37,157 nt of DNA from Gammaproteobacteria bacterium (GCA_030426545.1 JAUHYL010000038.1:1-37157); one strand, 5' to 3'; counted from the stretch's first letter, positions 1 through 7,398 are shown. Program-made: numbers and translations. Notes: a model not told the origin generated them from the letters alone.

Positions 1-927
1 GCGATTACCGTGGTGGCCGAAGCCGGCGACGCCTCGCCCAGCACACCGGTGGGCATCAACCTGCCCAACTCGGCGTGGATTCGCGCCAACCACGGCTCCA
101 AGTCGGTGACGATCGCCAACATCTTCAACGCCTACTATGCATCGCCCGACAAGAGCCTGCGCGAGTTCGCCTGGGACGGCACAGAGATCGCGCGCGCCGA
201 ACAGTACCGGCAACTGGCCAGCGCGCTTTCCATCGACCTGCACGAGGTCATCGGCCACGCCTCGGGCAAACTGAACCCGGGCGTGGGCACGATCAAGGAA
301 ACCCTGAAGCAGTACGCCTCGACACTGGAAGAAGGCCGCGCGGACCTTATTGCGCTGTACTACATCATGGATCCGAAGCTGATCGAACTGGGCGTAATGC
401 CCAACCTGCAAGTGGGCCGCGCAGCCTACGACCGCTACATACGCAGCGGCATGCTGACGCAGTTGTACCGCATCCAGCCCGGTGAGCAACTTGAAGAAGC
501 GCACATGCGCAACCGCGCCATGGTAGCCCGCTGGGCCTACGCCCAGGGCAAAGCCCGGGGTGTGATCGAGCGCAAGGTGCGCGACGGCAAAACCTACTTC
601 GTGATCCAGGACTACCACGCACTGCGCAACCTGTTCGCACAGCTACTGCGCGAACTGCAGCGCATCAAATCAGAAGGCGACTACGACGCCATTGCCTACC
701 TGGTGGAAACCTACGGCATCACGGTAGACCCGGAACTACACGCCGAGGTACTGCGCAGGTTTGAACCGTTGAACATTGCGCCCTACAAGGGCTTCGTCAA
801 CCCGCTGCTGACGCCGGTGACGAAGAATGGCGAGGTGGTTGATGTGCAGTTGAGCTACCCGGAAAGTTTTGATGCGCAGATGTTGTATTACGCGGACGAG
901 TACTCGTTATTGCCGCACGTTAACTAG
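1..927 (+). CDS. Dipeptidyl-peptidase III-like (M49) zinc peptidase, C-terminal part
   Basis: The reading frame is open from the first base of the window, so the N-terminus lies outside; about 308 residues are present. The zinc-binding motif HEVIGH is encoded at 241-258 and the third-ligand motif EEGRAD at 328-345. This spacing is typical of family M49 (HExxxH followed by EExRA[DE]), which removes dipeptides from peptide N-termini. The metal site and the C-terminal half of the lower lobe are therefore intact. Proteins of this kind are sometimes mislabelled as dihydrofolate reductase in databases. The GTG at position 10 is only the first possible start inside the window and is unlikely to be real. 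Cellular location cannot be judged without the N-terminus. The family call is firm; substrate is unknown. Confidence 0.85.
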   Translation, partial: AITVVAEAGDASPSTPVGINLPNSAWIRANHGSKSVTIANIFNAYYASPDKSLREFAWDGTEIARAEQYRQLASALSIDLHEVIGHASGKLNPGVGTIKETLKQYASTLEEGRADLIALYYIMDPKLIELGVMPNLQVGRAAYDRYIRSGMLTQLYRIQPGEQLEEAHMRNRAMVARWAYAQGKARGVIERKVRDGKTYFVIQDYHALRNLFAQLLRELQRIKSEGDYDAIAYLVETYGITVDPELHAEVLRRFEPLNIAPYKGFVNPLLTPVTKNGEVVDVQLSYPESFDAQMLYYADEYSLLPHVN

Positions 928-1114
928 TGTACGCAGGCGGTCTGGCTTGGGCTGATTCCGGGGCCGGTAAATTCGCAGCCAGATCCGCCCCAACGCTCTG
1001 GCCCAGGCGAACACGTTGCCCTTCCGTGAACCGGGAAACTTGATAGCGCTTCAACAACTTCTGAACTAGGCTTGGTAGACTGAAAGCAACGGGTAAGCGC
1101 CTGTGCAAACCAAG

Positions 1115-1747
1115 ATGATACGTGTGATGCTCAAGGGCATTGCCGCCACTGTCCTAACCCTCTTCGCCGCCGGCGTTCACGCCACCAGCATACAGCCCGT
1201 TCACGTGGGCGAACGGCAGTGGTTGCAGCCCAACGCATTTGTCGATATTCGGTGGTGGGACGTTGAAGATATTTGCGACACCCAGACCGGCACCTGCGAG
1301 GGCTCACTGAATGGTGTAGACCTGAGCGGCTGGACATGGGCATCCTTAGGCGATGTAAACAACCTGTTCAACAGCTTCATTGGTCAGCCTCAGCTAACAG
1401 GCCCGGACATGTTTTTTACCTTGACGCATTTGGAGATCCAATCGTTCTTCGATGCGGGATTCGAACCTACTTTGATTTTAGCACTGGGCATCTATGAGAC
1501 GGCCGTGTTAGTGGGTTTGACCCGCACGGAATCGCCACCCGTGATGCACACAGCCTATGCGGGCGTGGTGCTGCACGAGTATGAGAACCCGTTTCTGCCT
1601 AGCAGGTATCGAACGGATCTGCGCTTTGAGGTTTTCAGTGCTCGACCGGACGTGGGGTACTTTTTCTACCGAGCGCCTAGCCCTGGGAGTTTGTTGCTGA
1701 TGGTGGCGGGGATGGCATGCCTGTTCAGAAGCCGACGGCAACGATAG
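1115..1747 (+). CDS. Secreted protein with PEP-CTERM-like sorting tail
   Basis: A protein of about 210 residues. It starts with a basic, hydrophobic signal peptide (cleavage near VHA-TS) and ends with a Pro-Ser-Pro-Gly-Ser motif, a hydrophobic stretch and an Arg-rich end (SRRQR). That is the tripartite layout of PEP-CTERM/VPxPA exosortase substrates, but with PSPGS in place of PEPGS. The mid part (GSLNGVDLSGWTWAS, then DVNNLFNSFIG, then FFDAGFEPT) resembles a family of gammaproteobacterial surface proteins of unknown function. I chose ATG 1115; an in-frame GTG at 1103 would add four residues, and neither start has a strong ribosome site. It is probably exported and then anchored or released at the cell surface. 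No exosortase gene lies in the window. Role unknown. Confidence 0.75.
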   Translation: MIRVMLKGIAATVLTLFAAGVHATSIQPVHVGERQWLQPNAFVDIRWWDVEDICDTQTGTCEGSLNGVDLSGWTWASLGDVNNLFNSFIGQPQLTGPDMFFTLTHLEIQSFFDAGFEPTLILALGIYETAVLVGLTRTESPPVMHTAYAGVVLHEYENPFLPSRYRTDLRFEVFSARPDVGYFFYRAPSPGSLLLMVAGMACLFRSRRQR

Positions 1748-1821
1748 CGCGTTGCGCGTGTACAAAAACGTAGCAAGCACCAACCGCACCGCAACCGTTG
1801 ATTCTTCTGTGCGCTTACCCC

Positions 1822-2952
1822 TTAGTCAGAATGCAGAGACTTACGCGGCGCGGTAAGCGCTGTCCCCGCGTATGCGGGATCAACGTAAGGCGGTTTATGA
1901 ACGCACCTGCGCCTTCCCTCACCCTCGCTCTTCGGCCTGATTAACGCGCCCGCACTGGCTGGCTCAAACGGGGACTCATTGCCCGACCGCGTCTCCCACA
2001 ATAACGCCAGCCCGATAGCAAAATGGCGCGCGGCGCGTACCGCATCGCTGGGCTCACCACTTATCCCGTCAGAGAACATAGGTTCGCCGCCTATATAGAG
2101 GCCCTCTTTGGAGAAAAACGGCAGCGGCAGAAAGGCGTAGCTCATTACTGTGCCCACGGTGCAGGTGCTATCGCAATAGCCACGACCGTAGTCCAGCTCG
2201 GGCGGGTACTGCCCAAAAGCTTCGTCGTTGGCTACGTCGTGGAACAAACCCAGCAGATGCCCGATCTCGTGAGCCAGTGTGTAATCGAACTCAAATTGGT
2301 CACAGGCGCTGAGAACAACCGGCGGTGCACCGTAAAAGTACTCCAAAGGTGCCAGCCCACAAATAAGATCACCCGGATCAAACTGGAGGGAGATGAACAG
2401 CATGTCTGCCTCGTGCTTATCCAACAATGCCCAGGTCTCGTCTTCGTTGTCGTTGACGAAATACTCGTAAGCCGCCTCGATATCGCCATAACTTGCGATA
2501 TCTTCCGTTTGGATATGCTTGACCACCAGCCGAATGGGGAGCCCTGAATTCTCGAACACGCGATTGGCCCTGCGAATACCCTGAATCGCTACCCGCCAGT
2601 TGTAGCTAACCCGCGCGTCAGCCAGCACGACCACATCCACGGGGAATATACCTGCCCCTTCAAACAGGCGGTGCTCGTTGTACATGCTCTCACCAGAGCA
2701 GGTCTCTTCCAGCTCGTCTTCATTGCACACGTAAAAGTCGCCGTGGCGAAAGTCATTGGAGGCGAAATCTTCGTGTTTGAGGCTCTCCTGCTGGTACCAA
2801 TGAATGTTGTCGGCGCCTTCGTAGTTGCCGCGCGGTGCATTGATGGGGACATCGGCGGCGAGGGCTTGGGGTGGTAGCGCCAGAAACGAGAATGCGAAGA
2901 AGAATGCTGCGTGTACGGCGGTGATACCGGTAGGGAGCTTGATGTAAGGCAT
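1822..2952 (-). CDS. Secreted metzincin zinc metalloprotease (reprolysin-like)
   Basis: 376 residues with a clear N-terminal signal peptide (about residues 1-33, ending ALAA). The extended zinc motif HEIGHLLGLFHD spans residues 228-239 (ligands His228, His232, His238; base Glu229). The Met-turn MSY is at 270-272, about 30 residues later. Together these define a metzincin of the M12B/reprolysin-like type. Several cysteines (76, 85, 198, 217, 260, 264) suggest disulphides in an exported enzyme. A ribosome-binding stretch GAGGG lies about 8 bases before the ATG. The last 40 residues are Arg/Pro-rich and look unlike the rest, perhaps a worn or extended C-terminus. It sits just beyond the low-GC cassette region and may be accessory. 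Substrate unknown. Confidence 0.8.
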   Translation of the reverse strand: MPYIKLPTGITAVHAAFFFAFSFLALPPQALAADVPINAPRGNYEGADNIHWYQQESLKHEDFASNDFRHGDFYVCNEDELEETCSGESMYNEHRLFEGAGIFPVDVVVLADARVSYNWRVAIQGIRRANRVFENSGLPIRLVVKHIQTEDIASYGDIEAAYEYFVNDNEDETWALLDKHEADMLFISLQFDPGDLICGLAPLEYFYGAPPVVLSACDQFEFDYTLAHEIGHLLGLFHDVANDEAFGQYPPELDYGRGYCDSTCTVGTVMSYAFLPLPFFSKEGLYIGGEPMFSDGISGEPSDAVRAARHFAIGLALLWETRSGNESPFEPASAGALIRPKSEGEGRRRCVHKPPYVDPAYAGTALTAPRKSLHSD

Positions 2953-3104
2953 GGTGCTACACCCTCTTGTTGAGTTTTATGTTGTGACGCCGTTGCCTGG
3001 GAGTTACCCGGAAGCCGAATCTTTTCCGTTAACAGTTAGCCTAAGGAAAGTAATGCCGTGTTTAACCCTGCATGAAAAAATCAAAATCGATTTGCTAAAC
3101 CAGC

Positions 3105-3141
3105 ATATAGAAGTCGCCCGCTTGCGTGCGCTGGCTATGGG
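3105..3141 (-). other. Possible attC remnant (half site) after the 287-residue cassette gene
   Basis: The stop codon of the upstream gene lies inside CCCATAGC, followed by CAGCGCACGCAAGCGGGCGA. This looks like the R'' and L'' half of an attC site in which the conserved AAC has become AGC. No matching L' or GTTRRRY box is visible downstream, so the site would be dead. This is a weak call based on similarity to the better sites at 4064-4121 and 5831-5893. Confidence 0.3.
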
Positions 3142-3998
3142 TCTTCTTCGATCTTCTTACGCAGCGCTTCAATAAATCGAACATCGCCACCAGATTCTGT
3201 AGATAGAACTATCTGCAACCATGCATCCTCGTCATAGGAATTTACCTGGTAGATGCTGTCTTTAAGATAGTTACCTTCTTCCACCAGTTCTACGTTTCGG
3301 ATATCCGGGATATACAGCTCGTATACCACCAGCTCACCTTCTTCATTCTTGAAGTATGAAATTACTCGCCGATCAGTGAGTACATTGCCGTCCTCCATAA
3401 TCGACGAAAATCCCGCTGAATAGAAGTACTCGACCTTCTCATGTTCATCGATTATACCCTCTGCCAGTAGTGTCTCCATTTCGCTCTGAGGAACTTTTTT
3501 CCCGGCCAAAACCTCCGTTGACGGCATCGCGCCAGTCATCGTCAAATAACCAAGACCAAACAATATTAATGTGACCACGCCCAGTGGAATGCCGACGAAA
3601 TAGTACCAACGGGGCGCAGCTCGATACTCGGGATTCTGCGCTTTTTCCAACTTGTGAAACACGAACGTGCCCTGAATCGCTTTCCCATAATAGTAGAGAA
3701 ATATCAGACTCAAAAAGAACCCGGGAAAACGCCCAAGAGAAATTGTCAAATATATTCTGGACAAAATAAAGTATACGAATAGGACAACCGCCGCTGCTCG
3801 GGATTTTCTATAGATGCCAACAGCGCATATAAAAACGAGTGCAATATCAAATAGATTAGAGGCATCATTCCATAAACCGAGATCACCGTCGGAATCGGTG
3901 TACATCGCGAAAAAGACCACTGCCAGGGTAAGCACACCAGAGATTGTGGCCGCAATTGATCCATTCTTCGCGGCCTGAATAGCCTCTGTTCTATTCAC
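3135..3998 (-). CDS. Multi-pass membrane protein of unknown function, probable gene cassette
   Basis: 287 residues starting with GTG. The start is supported by a strong ribosome site (AAGGGGGA) 4-5 bases upstream. Hydrophobic segments lie at about residues 17-33, 49-63, 68-85, 90-106 and 130-152. They are followed by a soluble acidic domain of about 120 residues (FSSIMEDGNVLTDRRVISYF onwards), which resembles PH-like or DUF-type membrane-associated domains but which I cannot name. The DNA is much richer in A+T than the core genes. The gene starts about 70 bases after the GTTGGAC end of a probable attC site, which fits an integron cassette. Its own downstream attC is at best a remnant. Function unknown. 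Confidence 0.7.
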   Translation of the reverse strand: MNRTEAIQAAKNGSIAATISGVLTLAVVFFAMYTDSDGDLGLWNDASNLFDIALVFICAVGIYRKSRAAAVVLFVYFILSRIYLTISLGRFPGFFLSLIFLYYYGKAIQGTFVFHKLEKAQNPEYRAAPRWYYFVGIPLGVVTLILFGLGYLTMTGAMPSTEVLAGKKVPQSEMETLLAEGIIDEHEKVEYFYSAGFSSIMEDGNVLTDRRVISYFKNEEGELVVYELYIPDIRNVELVEEGNYLKDSIYQVNSYDEDAWLQIVLSTESGGDVRFIEALRKKIEEDP

Positions 3999-4063
3999 AT
4001 TTCCCCCTTACCACTTCAAGCCTGAAATCTACAGCGTCTTGTCTGACTTAATTTCACCCGCAT

Positions 4064-4121
4064 GTCCAACGCTTCGGGTTGGGGCACGCGTAGCGCGTCG
4101 CGCTGCTTCGCCTTGCTACGC
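4064..4121 (-). other. Probable integron attC site (partly degenerate)
   Basis: Read on the minus strand, the stop codon of the upstream gene (TAG, 4118-4116) begins the element. A GC-rich foldable stretch (GCGCGACGCGC then TACGCG) follows, and the site ends in GCGTTGGAC, a good match to the R' consensus GTTRRRY. The R'' side reads GCGTAGC instead of the expected form ending in AAC. It sits between two small minus-strand genes, as an attC should. The altered R'' lowers confidence. Confidence 0.5.
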
Positions 4122-4466
4122 GGATTCCGCAAGCTTTACCGCTAGAGTAACCCAATTGGGAGGAGGAGTTTCAGCAGTGATATTTCTAATCATTTCAATA
4201 ATCTCCTCTCTAGTCACTGCTCCTGACAAGAGCCTTTCAGAGAAATACTCTCTTCCGGAGGTGGTCAAACGGACTTTACCGTCTGCTACAGATTCAAACC
4301 TGCCGGCGTCCATATGTGTTCCAAAATTCCCCAGCATGGCCCTCAATTCGAACGCCTCCCCGGCCAGGAGCCCTGACACTTCGAGGAGGGCTTGCATATA
4401 TGCACGCATCTGGCGCGTGTTCGTTTTGTTTCTCTCACTCTCCGGAAGTCGATTTAGGAAGATCAT
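4116..4466 (-). CDS. Small hypothetical protein, probable integron cassette gene
   Basis: 116 residues, start ATG with GGAG seven bases upstream. The protein is mostly helical in character and has a central SGREYFSERLLSG stretch followed by VTREEIIEMI. There is no signal peptide and no membrane segment, so it is probably cytoplasmic. The stop codon lies in the R'' side of a probable attC site, as is common for cassette genes. I recognise no family. Base composition is intermediate between the AT-rich cassettes and the GC-rich core. Confidence 0.6.
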   Translation of the reverse strand: MIFLNRLPESERNKTNTRQMRAYMQALLEVSGLLAGEAFELRAMLGNFGTHMDAGRFESVADGKVRLTTSGREYFSERLLSGAVTREEIIEMIRNITAETPPPNWVTLAVKLAESA

Positions 4467-4581
4467 ACCTACTCCTTAGGTTGGACTCTCCGCGTACCGC
4501 CGCCAGCAGCTGGCGCTGCTCTAAGCATGCCCGACGGCTCAAAGGATTCACCACGCAGACAACCTGCGATTGTTAGCTGAT
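4467..4581. other. Intercassette region with unresolved hairpin-rich sequence
   Basis: Between two cassette-type genes. Read on the minus strand it begins with AGCTAAC just after the stop of the upstream reading frame. It contains an inverted repeat around CAGCTGCTGG and ends in GTCCAACC before the next ribosome site. The first box could be an R'' and the position suits an attC, but no proper GTTRRRY end is present. I leave it as a possible decayed or rearranged attC. Confidence 0.3.
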
Positions 4582-4782
4582 TTATGAGCATGAATTCTTA
4601 TCAATAACTATTGCTAGTATCTGTTTCTGATCCTTTCCATTATATCTATAGGAAACGGAACCACCCTGATCTATAACAGGCTTCAGATTCGGCGCTGTAC
4701 AAGTTTGTTGAGTAACCATTGGTCTTAGATTTTGCTCAAGCGCGACAGCATCTAGCTCTGATGATAAATAGTTTACCAGCAC
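4582..4782 (-). pseudogene. Truncated small cassette protein (C-terminal part)
   Basis: A 66-residue frame starting at a GTG without a ribosome site. The segment with the spacing TC-x7-IDQG, then SYRYNGKD, then a terminal NSC resembles the C-terminal half of small exported proteins (about 120 residues) that are common in integron cassettes. Those normally have a signal peptide, which is absent here. The start lies within the downstream side of the preceding attC-like dyad, and an in-frame stop sits just upstream. A cassette that lost its 5' part is the simplest reading. It could instead be a short intact gene. The resemblance is recalled, not searched. Confidence 0.4.
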
Positions 4783-4811
4783 AAAATGATAGTGACTGTA
4801 CTGGTTACGTG
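4771..4811 (-). other. Degenerate short attC site
   Basis: The R'' box is CACGTAAC (4811-4804) and includes the stop codon TAA of the 81-residue gene. It matches in 7 of 8 positions the complement of the first bases of that gene's cassette (GTTATGTG, 5086-5079). It forms an imperfect dyad, TAACCAGTACA against TGTGCTGGTAA. The distal box GTAAAC lacks one T of the GTTRRRY consensus. Position and complementarity support an attC that has decayed. Confidence 0.5.
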
Positions 4812-5050
4812 TTCATTTCACTGCCGTACTTATCAAACTCACACCCACAATGCTTACAGGTCCAGCCACCCCACAAGAACTCCCGACTATTTAGAGGTAC
4901 GCGAACCATTGGAGCTTTTGGATTACACGTCGGGCAGTGAACTGTATTGGTATTGATACCTATTTTTCCTTTTCTGGGCCAAAAGTAATGCAACACTACA
5001 ACTACGAGAACTGGTACAAGGGCCGCGATAGCGTAGATGCCTGTTTCCAC
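4805..5050 (-). CDS. Small membrane-anchored zinc-ribbon protein, integron cassette gene
   Basis: 81 residues. An N-terminal membrane segment (about residues 5-24, AIAALVPVLVVVVLHYFW) is followed by a basic stretch and then two CxxC knuckles, CPTC near residue 40 and CKHC near 66. The context WGGWTCKHCGCEFDKYG is typical of a small family of zinc-ribbon proteins that I associate with mobile gene cassettes. It is probably held in the inner membrane with the zinc ribbon outside or inside (orientation not clear). The stop codon TAA lies within the R'' box of the following attC-like site, and the gene starts about 35 bases into its cassette. Function unknown. Confidence 0.65.
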   Translation of the reverse strand: METGIYAIAALVPVLVVVVLHYFWPRKGKIGINTNTVHCPTCNPKAPMVRVPLNSREFLWGGWTCKHCGCEFDKYGSEMNT

Positions 5051-5078
5051 TTCGTTCTCATCTCAGGTTCGATGTTGG

Positions 5079-5146
5079 CACATAACGAACAAGCACAACG
5101 GCGAGACTCCAAGTGCGCGATCCCGTTTGCTTGTGCTTACTATGTG
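5079..5146 (-). other. Integron attC site, R'' box mutated
   Basis: Read on the minus strand it begins CACATAGT, continues with AAGCACAAGCAAACGGG and ends CCGTTGTGCTTGTTC then GTTATGTG. The terminal R' is close to GTTRRRY. R'' should be CACATAAC to pair with the start of its own cassette (GTTATGTG at 5838-5831), and six of eight bases agree. The L'' sequence is nearly the same as in the neighbouring site at 5831-5893. It is probably a real attC whose AAC core has become AGT. Confidence 0.65.
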
Positions 5147-5189
5147 TTTCTTCCCAGATCCATGAAGATGCATTTTGCCGGCCTGCGAA

Positions 5190-5756
5190 CTAATCGGATG
5201 CTATATACGTAGTCTTTTTTCTAAACCCGTAAAATAGAACATCCTCAATCAGCTCTTCTTCACTATTCGGGCTCACTCGCTCATTGCTCCCGTTGAGCAG
5301 CTCAACGAAATATCCCTTTCTATCAGGGTAGATGTTCTGGGAATAGAACTGAAACTTGCCATCATCGGTTAGCAAGAACAACAAAAAGGGATATGGGTAC
5401 GGCTTGCATGCCAAAACCCACCGGTATGCCCATTCATTCTTTCCAACAGGCATTCGCTCTTTAAGGCCACTTCGAACAAAAGGAATTCGAGTACGAAGAC
5501 CAAAACGACGCTCTGAATCTCTTTCAAAGTTACTGTCCACTGAGATACAATACCGACGCCCCAACAATCCACGACCCCATAATTTCAATCCTAAATCATG
5601 AAGCCCCTCATGAATTATGGGCGACAGATCGGCAATTAGCTTTTTCTCTGCTTTAGTTCGCGCCCTCCTTCTTGCTGCGGCGTGAAGGGCTCTTTCTTGA
5701 GCTTCATTTTCCTCGGTGAGTATCTTTTGGTCGATTCTCTTGCTCAGTCTAGACAC
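5190..5756 (-). CDS. Hypothetical protein, integron cassette gene
   Basis: 188 residues, predicted soluble. The first 45 residues form a charged helical stretch rich in Arg, Lys, Glu and Ala (RALHAAARRRARTKAEKK). A mixed domain with many aromatic residues follows (WAYRWVLACKPYPYPFLLFLL). There is no signal peptide. The gene lies within a cassette bounded by attC sites at 5831-5893 (upstream) and 5079-5146 (downstream). The first 80 bases of the cassette before the start show no feature beyond the attC end. The DNA is AT-rich compared with the core genes. I recognise no family and give no function. Confidence 0.65.
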   Translation of the reverse strand: MSRLSKRIDQKILTEENEAQERALHAAARRRARTKAEKKLIADLSPIIHEGLHDLGLKLWGRGLLGRRYCISVDSNFERDSERRFGLRTRIPFVRSGLKERMPVGKNEWAYRWVLACKPYPYPFLLFLLTDDGKFQFYSQNIYPDRKGYFVELLNGSNERVSPNSEEELIEDVLFYGFRKKTTYIASD

Positions 5757-5830
5757 AGCTCCCAGACCCCCATTTATTAAGTCTCAAAATATGCTCCTCA
5801 ATCACTAAGAGTGGCACTGCAATAGCCGGA

Positions 5831-5893
5831 CACATAACGCCCACAACAAGGGCGGCCGGTACGGCCGTCCCGATTGCTTGTGCTTGTTAGGTG
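5831..5893 (-). other. Integron attC recombination site (best preserved)
   Basis: A 63-bp minus-strand site. R'' is CACCTAAC (5893-5886), L'' is CACAAGCAA, a GC-rich central stem (GGGACGGCC against GGCCGCCC) follows, then L' TTGTTGTGG and R' GTTATGTG (5838-5831). L'' and L' pair if one G in L'' is left unpaired, which is the extra-helical base used by integrases to choose the strand. R'' is exactly complementary over 8 bases to the first bases of its own cassette, GTTAGGTG at 6275-6268. That is expected because R' and R'' meet in the circular form. Confidence 0.85.
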
Positions 5894-6270
5894 GACTCTG
5901 GCTGATCTGGATGGAGCCATGCAACTTCTCCGTTTGGTTTTAACTGTGCCAGCCTAATACTGCCCATGCCATAGTCATGATGGAGATAACAGGGTAACTC
6001 CGCGCCAGAGATCAACTTTTCTAGTTCAGGCCAATTCGAGAGAAGCTCCTCGAACACGCCTTTACCATGAAGGAGCTCAAGTTTAGCTGACTCCATACTA
6101 GTAGATTCAGCGCCATTTTTAGACCATACCAGCAGCTGGAGGCCTTGACATTTAGCGTTAACAATCGAAATCGGCGGAATGAGCAGAACATCCAGACCTT
6201 GGGACAAACGTTCGAGTGCAAGCGTGCCCCTTTCGTTATCCAAGTCACTAGCCTGAATCTGCATGGCCAC
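5887..6270 (-). CDS. Hypothetical protein, first integron cassette gene
   Basis: 127 residues from a GTG inside the cassette boundary box. The ATG at 6264 (two residues shorter) is the more likely start because AGGTGG just before it can act as ribosome site, though the spacing is short. The stop codon TAA lies in the R'' box of its attC, so coding sequence fills nearly the whole 437-bp cassette (6274 to 5838), a classic cassette layout. The protein is soluble with no signal peptide. The segment VLLIPPISIVNAKCQGLQLLVW suggests a beta-rich core, and SNWPELEKLISG follows. I recognise no family. Being first in the array, it would be the best expressed if a promoter lies toward nagB. Confidence 0.65.
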   Translation of the reverse strand: MAMQIQASDLDNERGTLALERLSQGLDVLLIPPISIVNAKCQGLQLLVWSKNGAESTSMESAKLELLHGKGVFEELLSNWPELEKLISGAELPCYLHHDYGMGSIRLAQLKPNGEVAWLHPDQPEST

Positions 6271-6531
6271 CTAACAGCTAATTCTACGCAAAGTTTCTAT
6301 TCTCAACATACTCGAAAGCATAGCCCGAAAAACCCACCCCTCAAAGCAATCCAACACAGCCAATCAAAGACTTACGCTCACCCCGTGAAAGAGAGCAAAA
6401 ATCGCACAAAGCAATTTTCAGTGTGCGCTTCGCTTGGTACAGCATACTCTTTCCATTGATGACGGAACAAACTCACCGTCAAAACAACATCACCCACCGT
6501 TGCGGCACCGACAACCGAAAACCCTCTCCTC
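6268..6531. other. Gap between nagB and the first cassette; possible attI side
   Basis: About 260 AT-rich bases downstream of nagB. At its left edge AGCT-GTTAGGTG forms the junction with the first cassette. In an integron this is where attI and the cassette promoter would be. No integrase gene, no clear -35/-10 pair and no strong terminator for nagB are visible. I can support the recombination junction at 6275/6274 but not a complete attI. Confidence 0.35.
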
Positions 6532-7374
6532 TCAATCCAAATCCTCCACAGTCTTATGAAACCACGGATCATCATCCGCACTCCCACCATGCTGTGAAGC
6601 AATAGAATCATTCTTCCGCCGCACCCACTGATAATACTCGCGCAACTGCAGTTGCGAAGCCGCCGCCTCATCCACGATCACGCGCACACGCTGGTGCGCC
6701 TGCAACACGGAGGCGGGATGCATGGCCGAGATGGCGCCCTCCACGGCGCCCGCCACTGCGGCCGCCTTGTGTTCACCGGTGGCCAGCAGCAGGATTCTGC
6801 GCGCGTCCATTATTGTGCCGATGCCCATGGTAATGGCCATTTCCGGTTGCGTTTCGTCGTCGCGCAGTAGTTTGCTGTTGTCCTGCAGGGTGCGCGGCGC
6901 CAGCGCTTTTACGCGGGTGCGCGAGCCGAGGCTGGAGCTGGGTTCGTTGAAGCCGATGTGGCCGTTGGCGCCGATGCCCAGTACCTGCAAATCGATGCCG
7001 CCGGCGTTGGAAATCGCCCACTCGTAGCCCGGGCCTACCGTGCGTGGGTCCTGCTCGGCGGCGCACTCGGGGAAGTGGATGTTGTCGGCTTCGATATCGG
7101 TGTGGGCGAACAGGTGCTCGCTCATGAAGCGGCGATAGCTGAGGCGGCTTTTGGGTTGCAGGCCCAGGTACTCGTCCAGGTTAAAGGTCTGCACCTCGCG
7201 CAGGCTGATCTCGCCCTGCTGATAGCGGTGCACCAGTTCCCCGTAGAGGGCGATGGGGGTACTGCCGGTGGCCAGGCCCAGCACGCAGGCGGGTTTGTGC
7301 AGCAGCATATCCCGGAGGATGTCGGCCGCAACCTGGGCGACTTCGTCGCTGCTGGAAACAATCATGACTTCCAT
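6532..7374 (-). CDS. nagB: Glucosamine-6-phosphate deaminase
   Basis: 280 residues. The enzyme converts glucosamine-6-phosphate to fructose-6-phosphate and ammonia in amino-sugar breakdown. The phosphate loop GLATGSTP is at 33-40, the catalytic Asp67 is in FNLDEY, and GIGANGHIGFNEP spans 133-145 with His139 and Glu144. ITMGIGTI follows further on. The Asn before Gly-His (Asn137) is the form seen in Bacillus-type NagB, where E. coli has Asp, so it is not a defect. Length is normal (about 240-270) with an extra C-terminal tail rich in Asp and His. GAGG lies 8 bases before the ATG. It starts 24 bases after an SDR gene and is probably cotranscribed with it. No nagA is present. Confidence 0.93.
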   Translation of the reverse strand: MEVMIVSSSDEVAQVAADILRDMLLHKPACVLGLATGSTPIALYGELVHRYQQGEISLREVQTFNLDEYLGLQPKSRLSYRRFMSEHLFAHTDIEADNIHFPECAAEQDPRTVGPGYEWAISNAGGIDLQVLGIGANGHIGFNEPSSSLGSRTRVKALAPRTLQDNSKLLRDDETQPEMAITMGIGTIMDARRILLLATGEHKAAAVAGAVEGAISAMHPASVLQAHQRVRVIVDEAAASQLQLREYYQWVRRKNDSIASQHGGSADDDPWFHKTVEDLD

Positions 7375-7398
7375 GGGGAAGCCTCATTGTTGCGTGTG

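Noticed and set aside
6268-6531. Complete attI site with cassette promoter
   Set aside because: Only the recombination junction is clear; no integrase-binding repeats, promoter or intI gene could be identified.
6532-7374. NagB active site defect (Asn137 where E. coli has Asp)
   Set aside because: Asn is normal at this position in Bacillus-type NagB enzymes.
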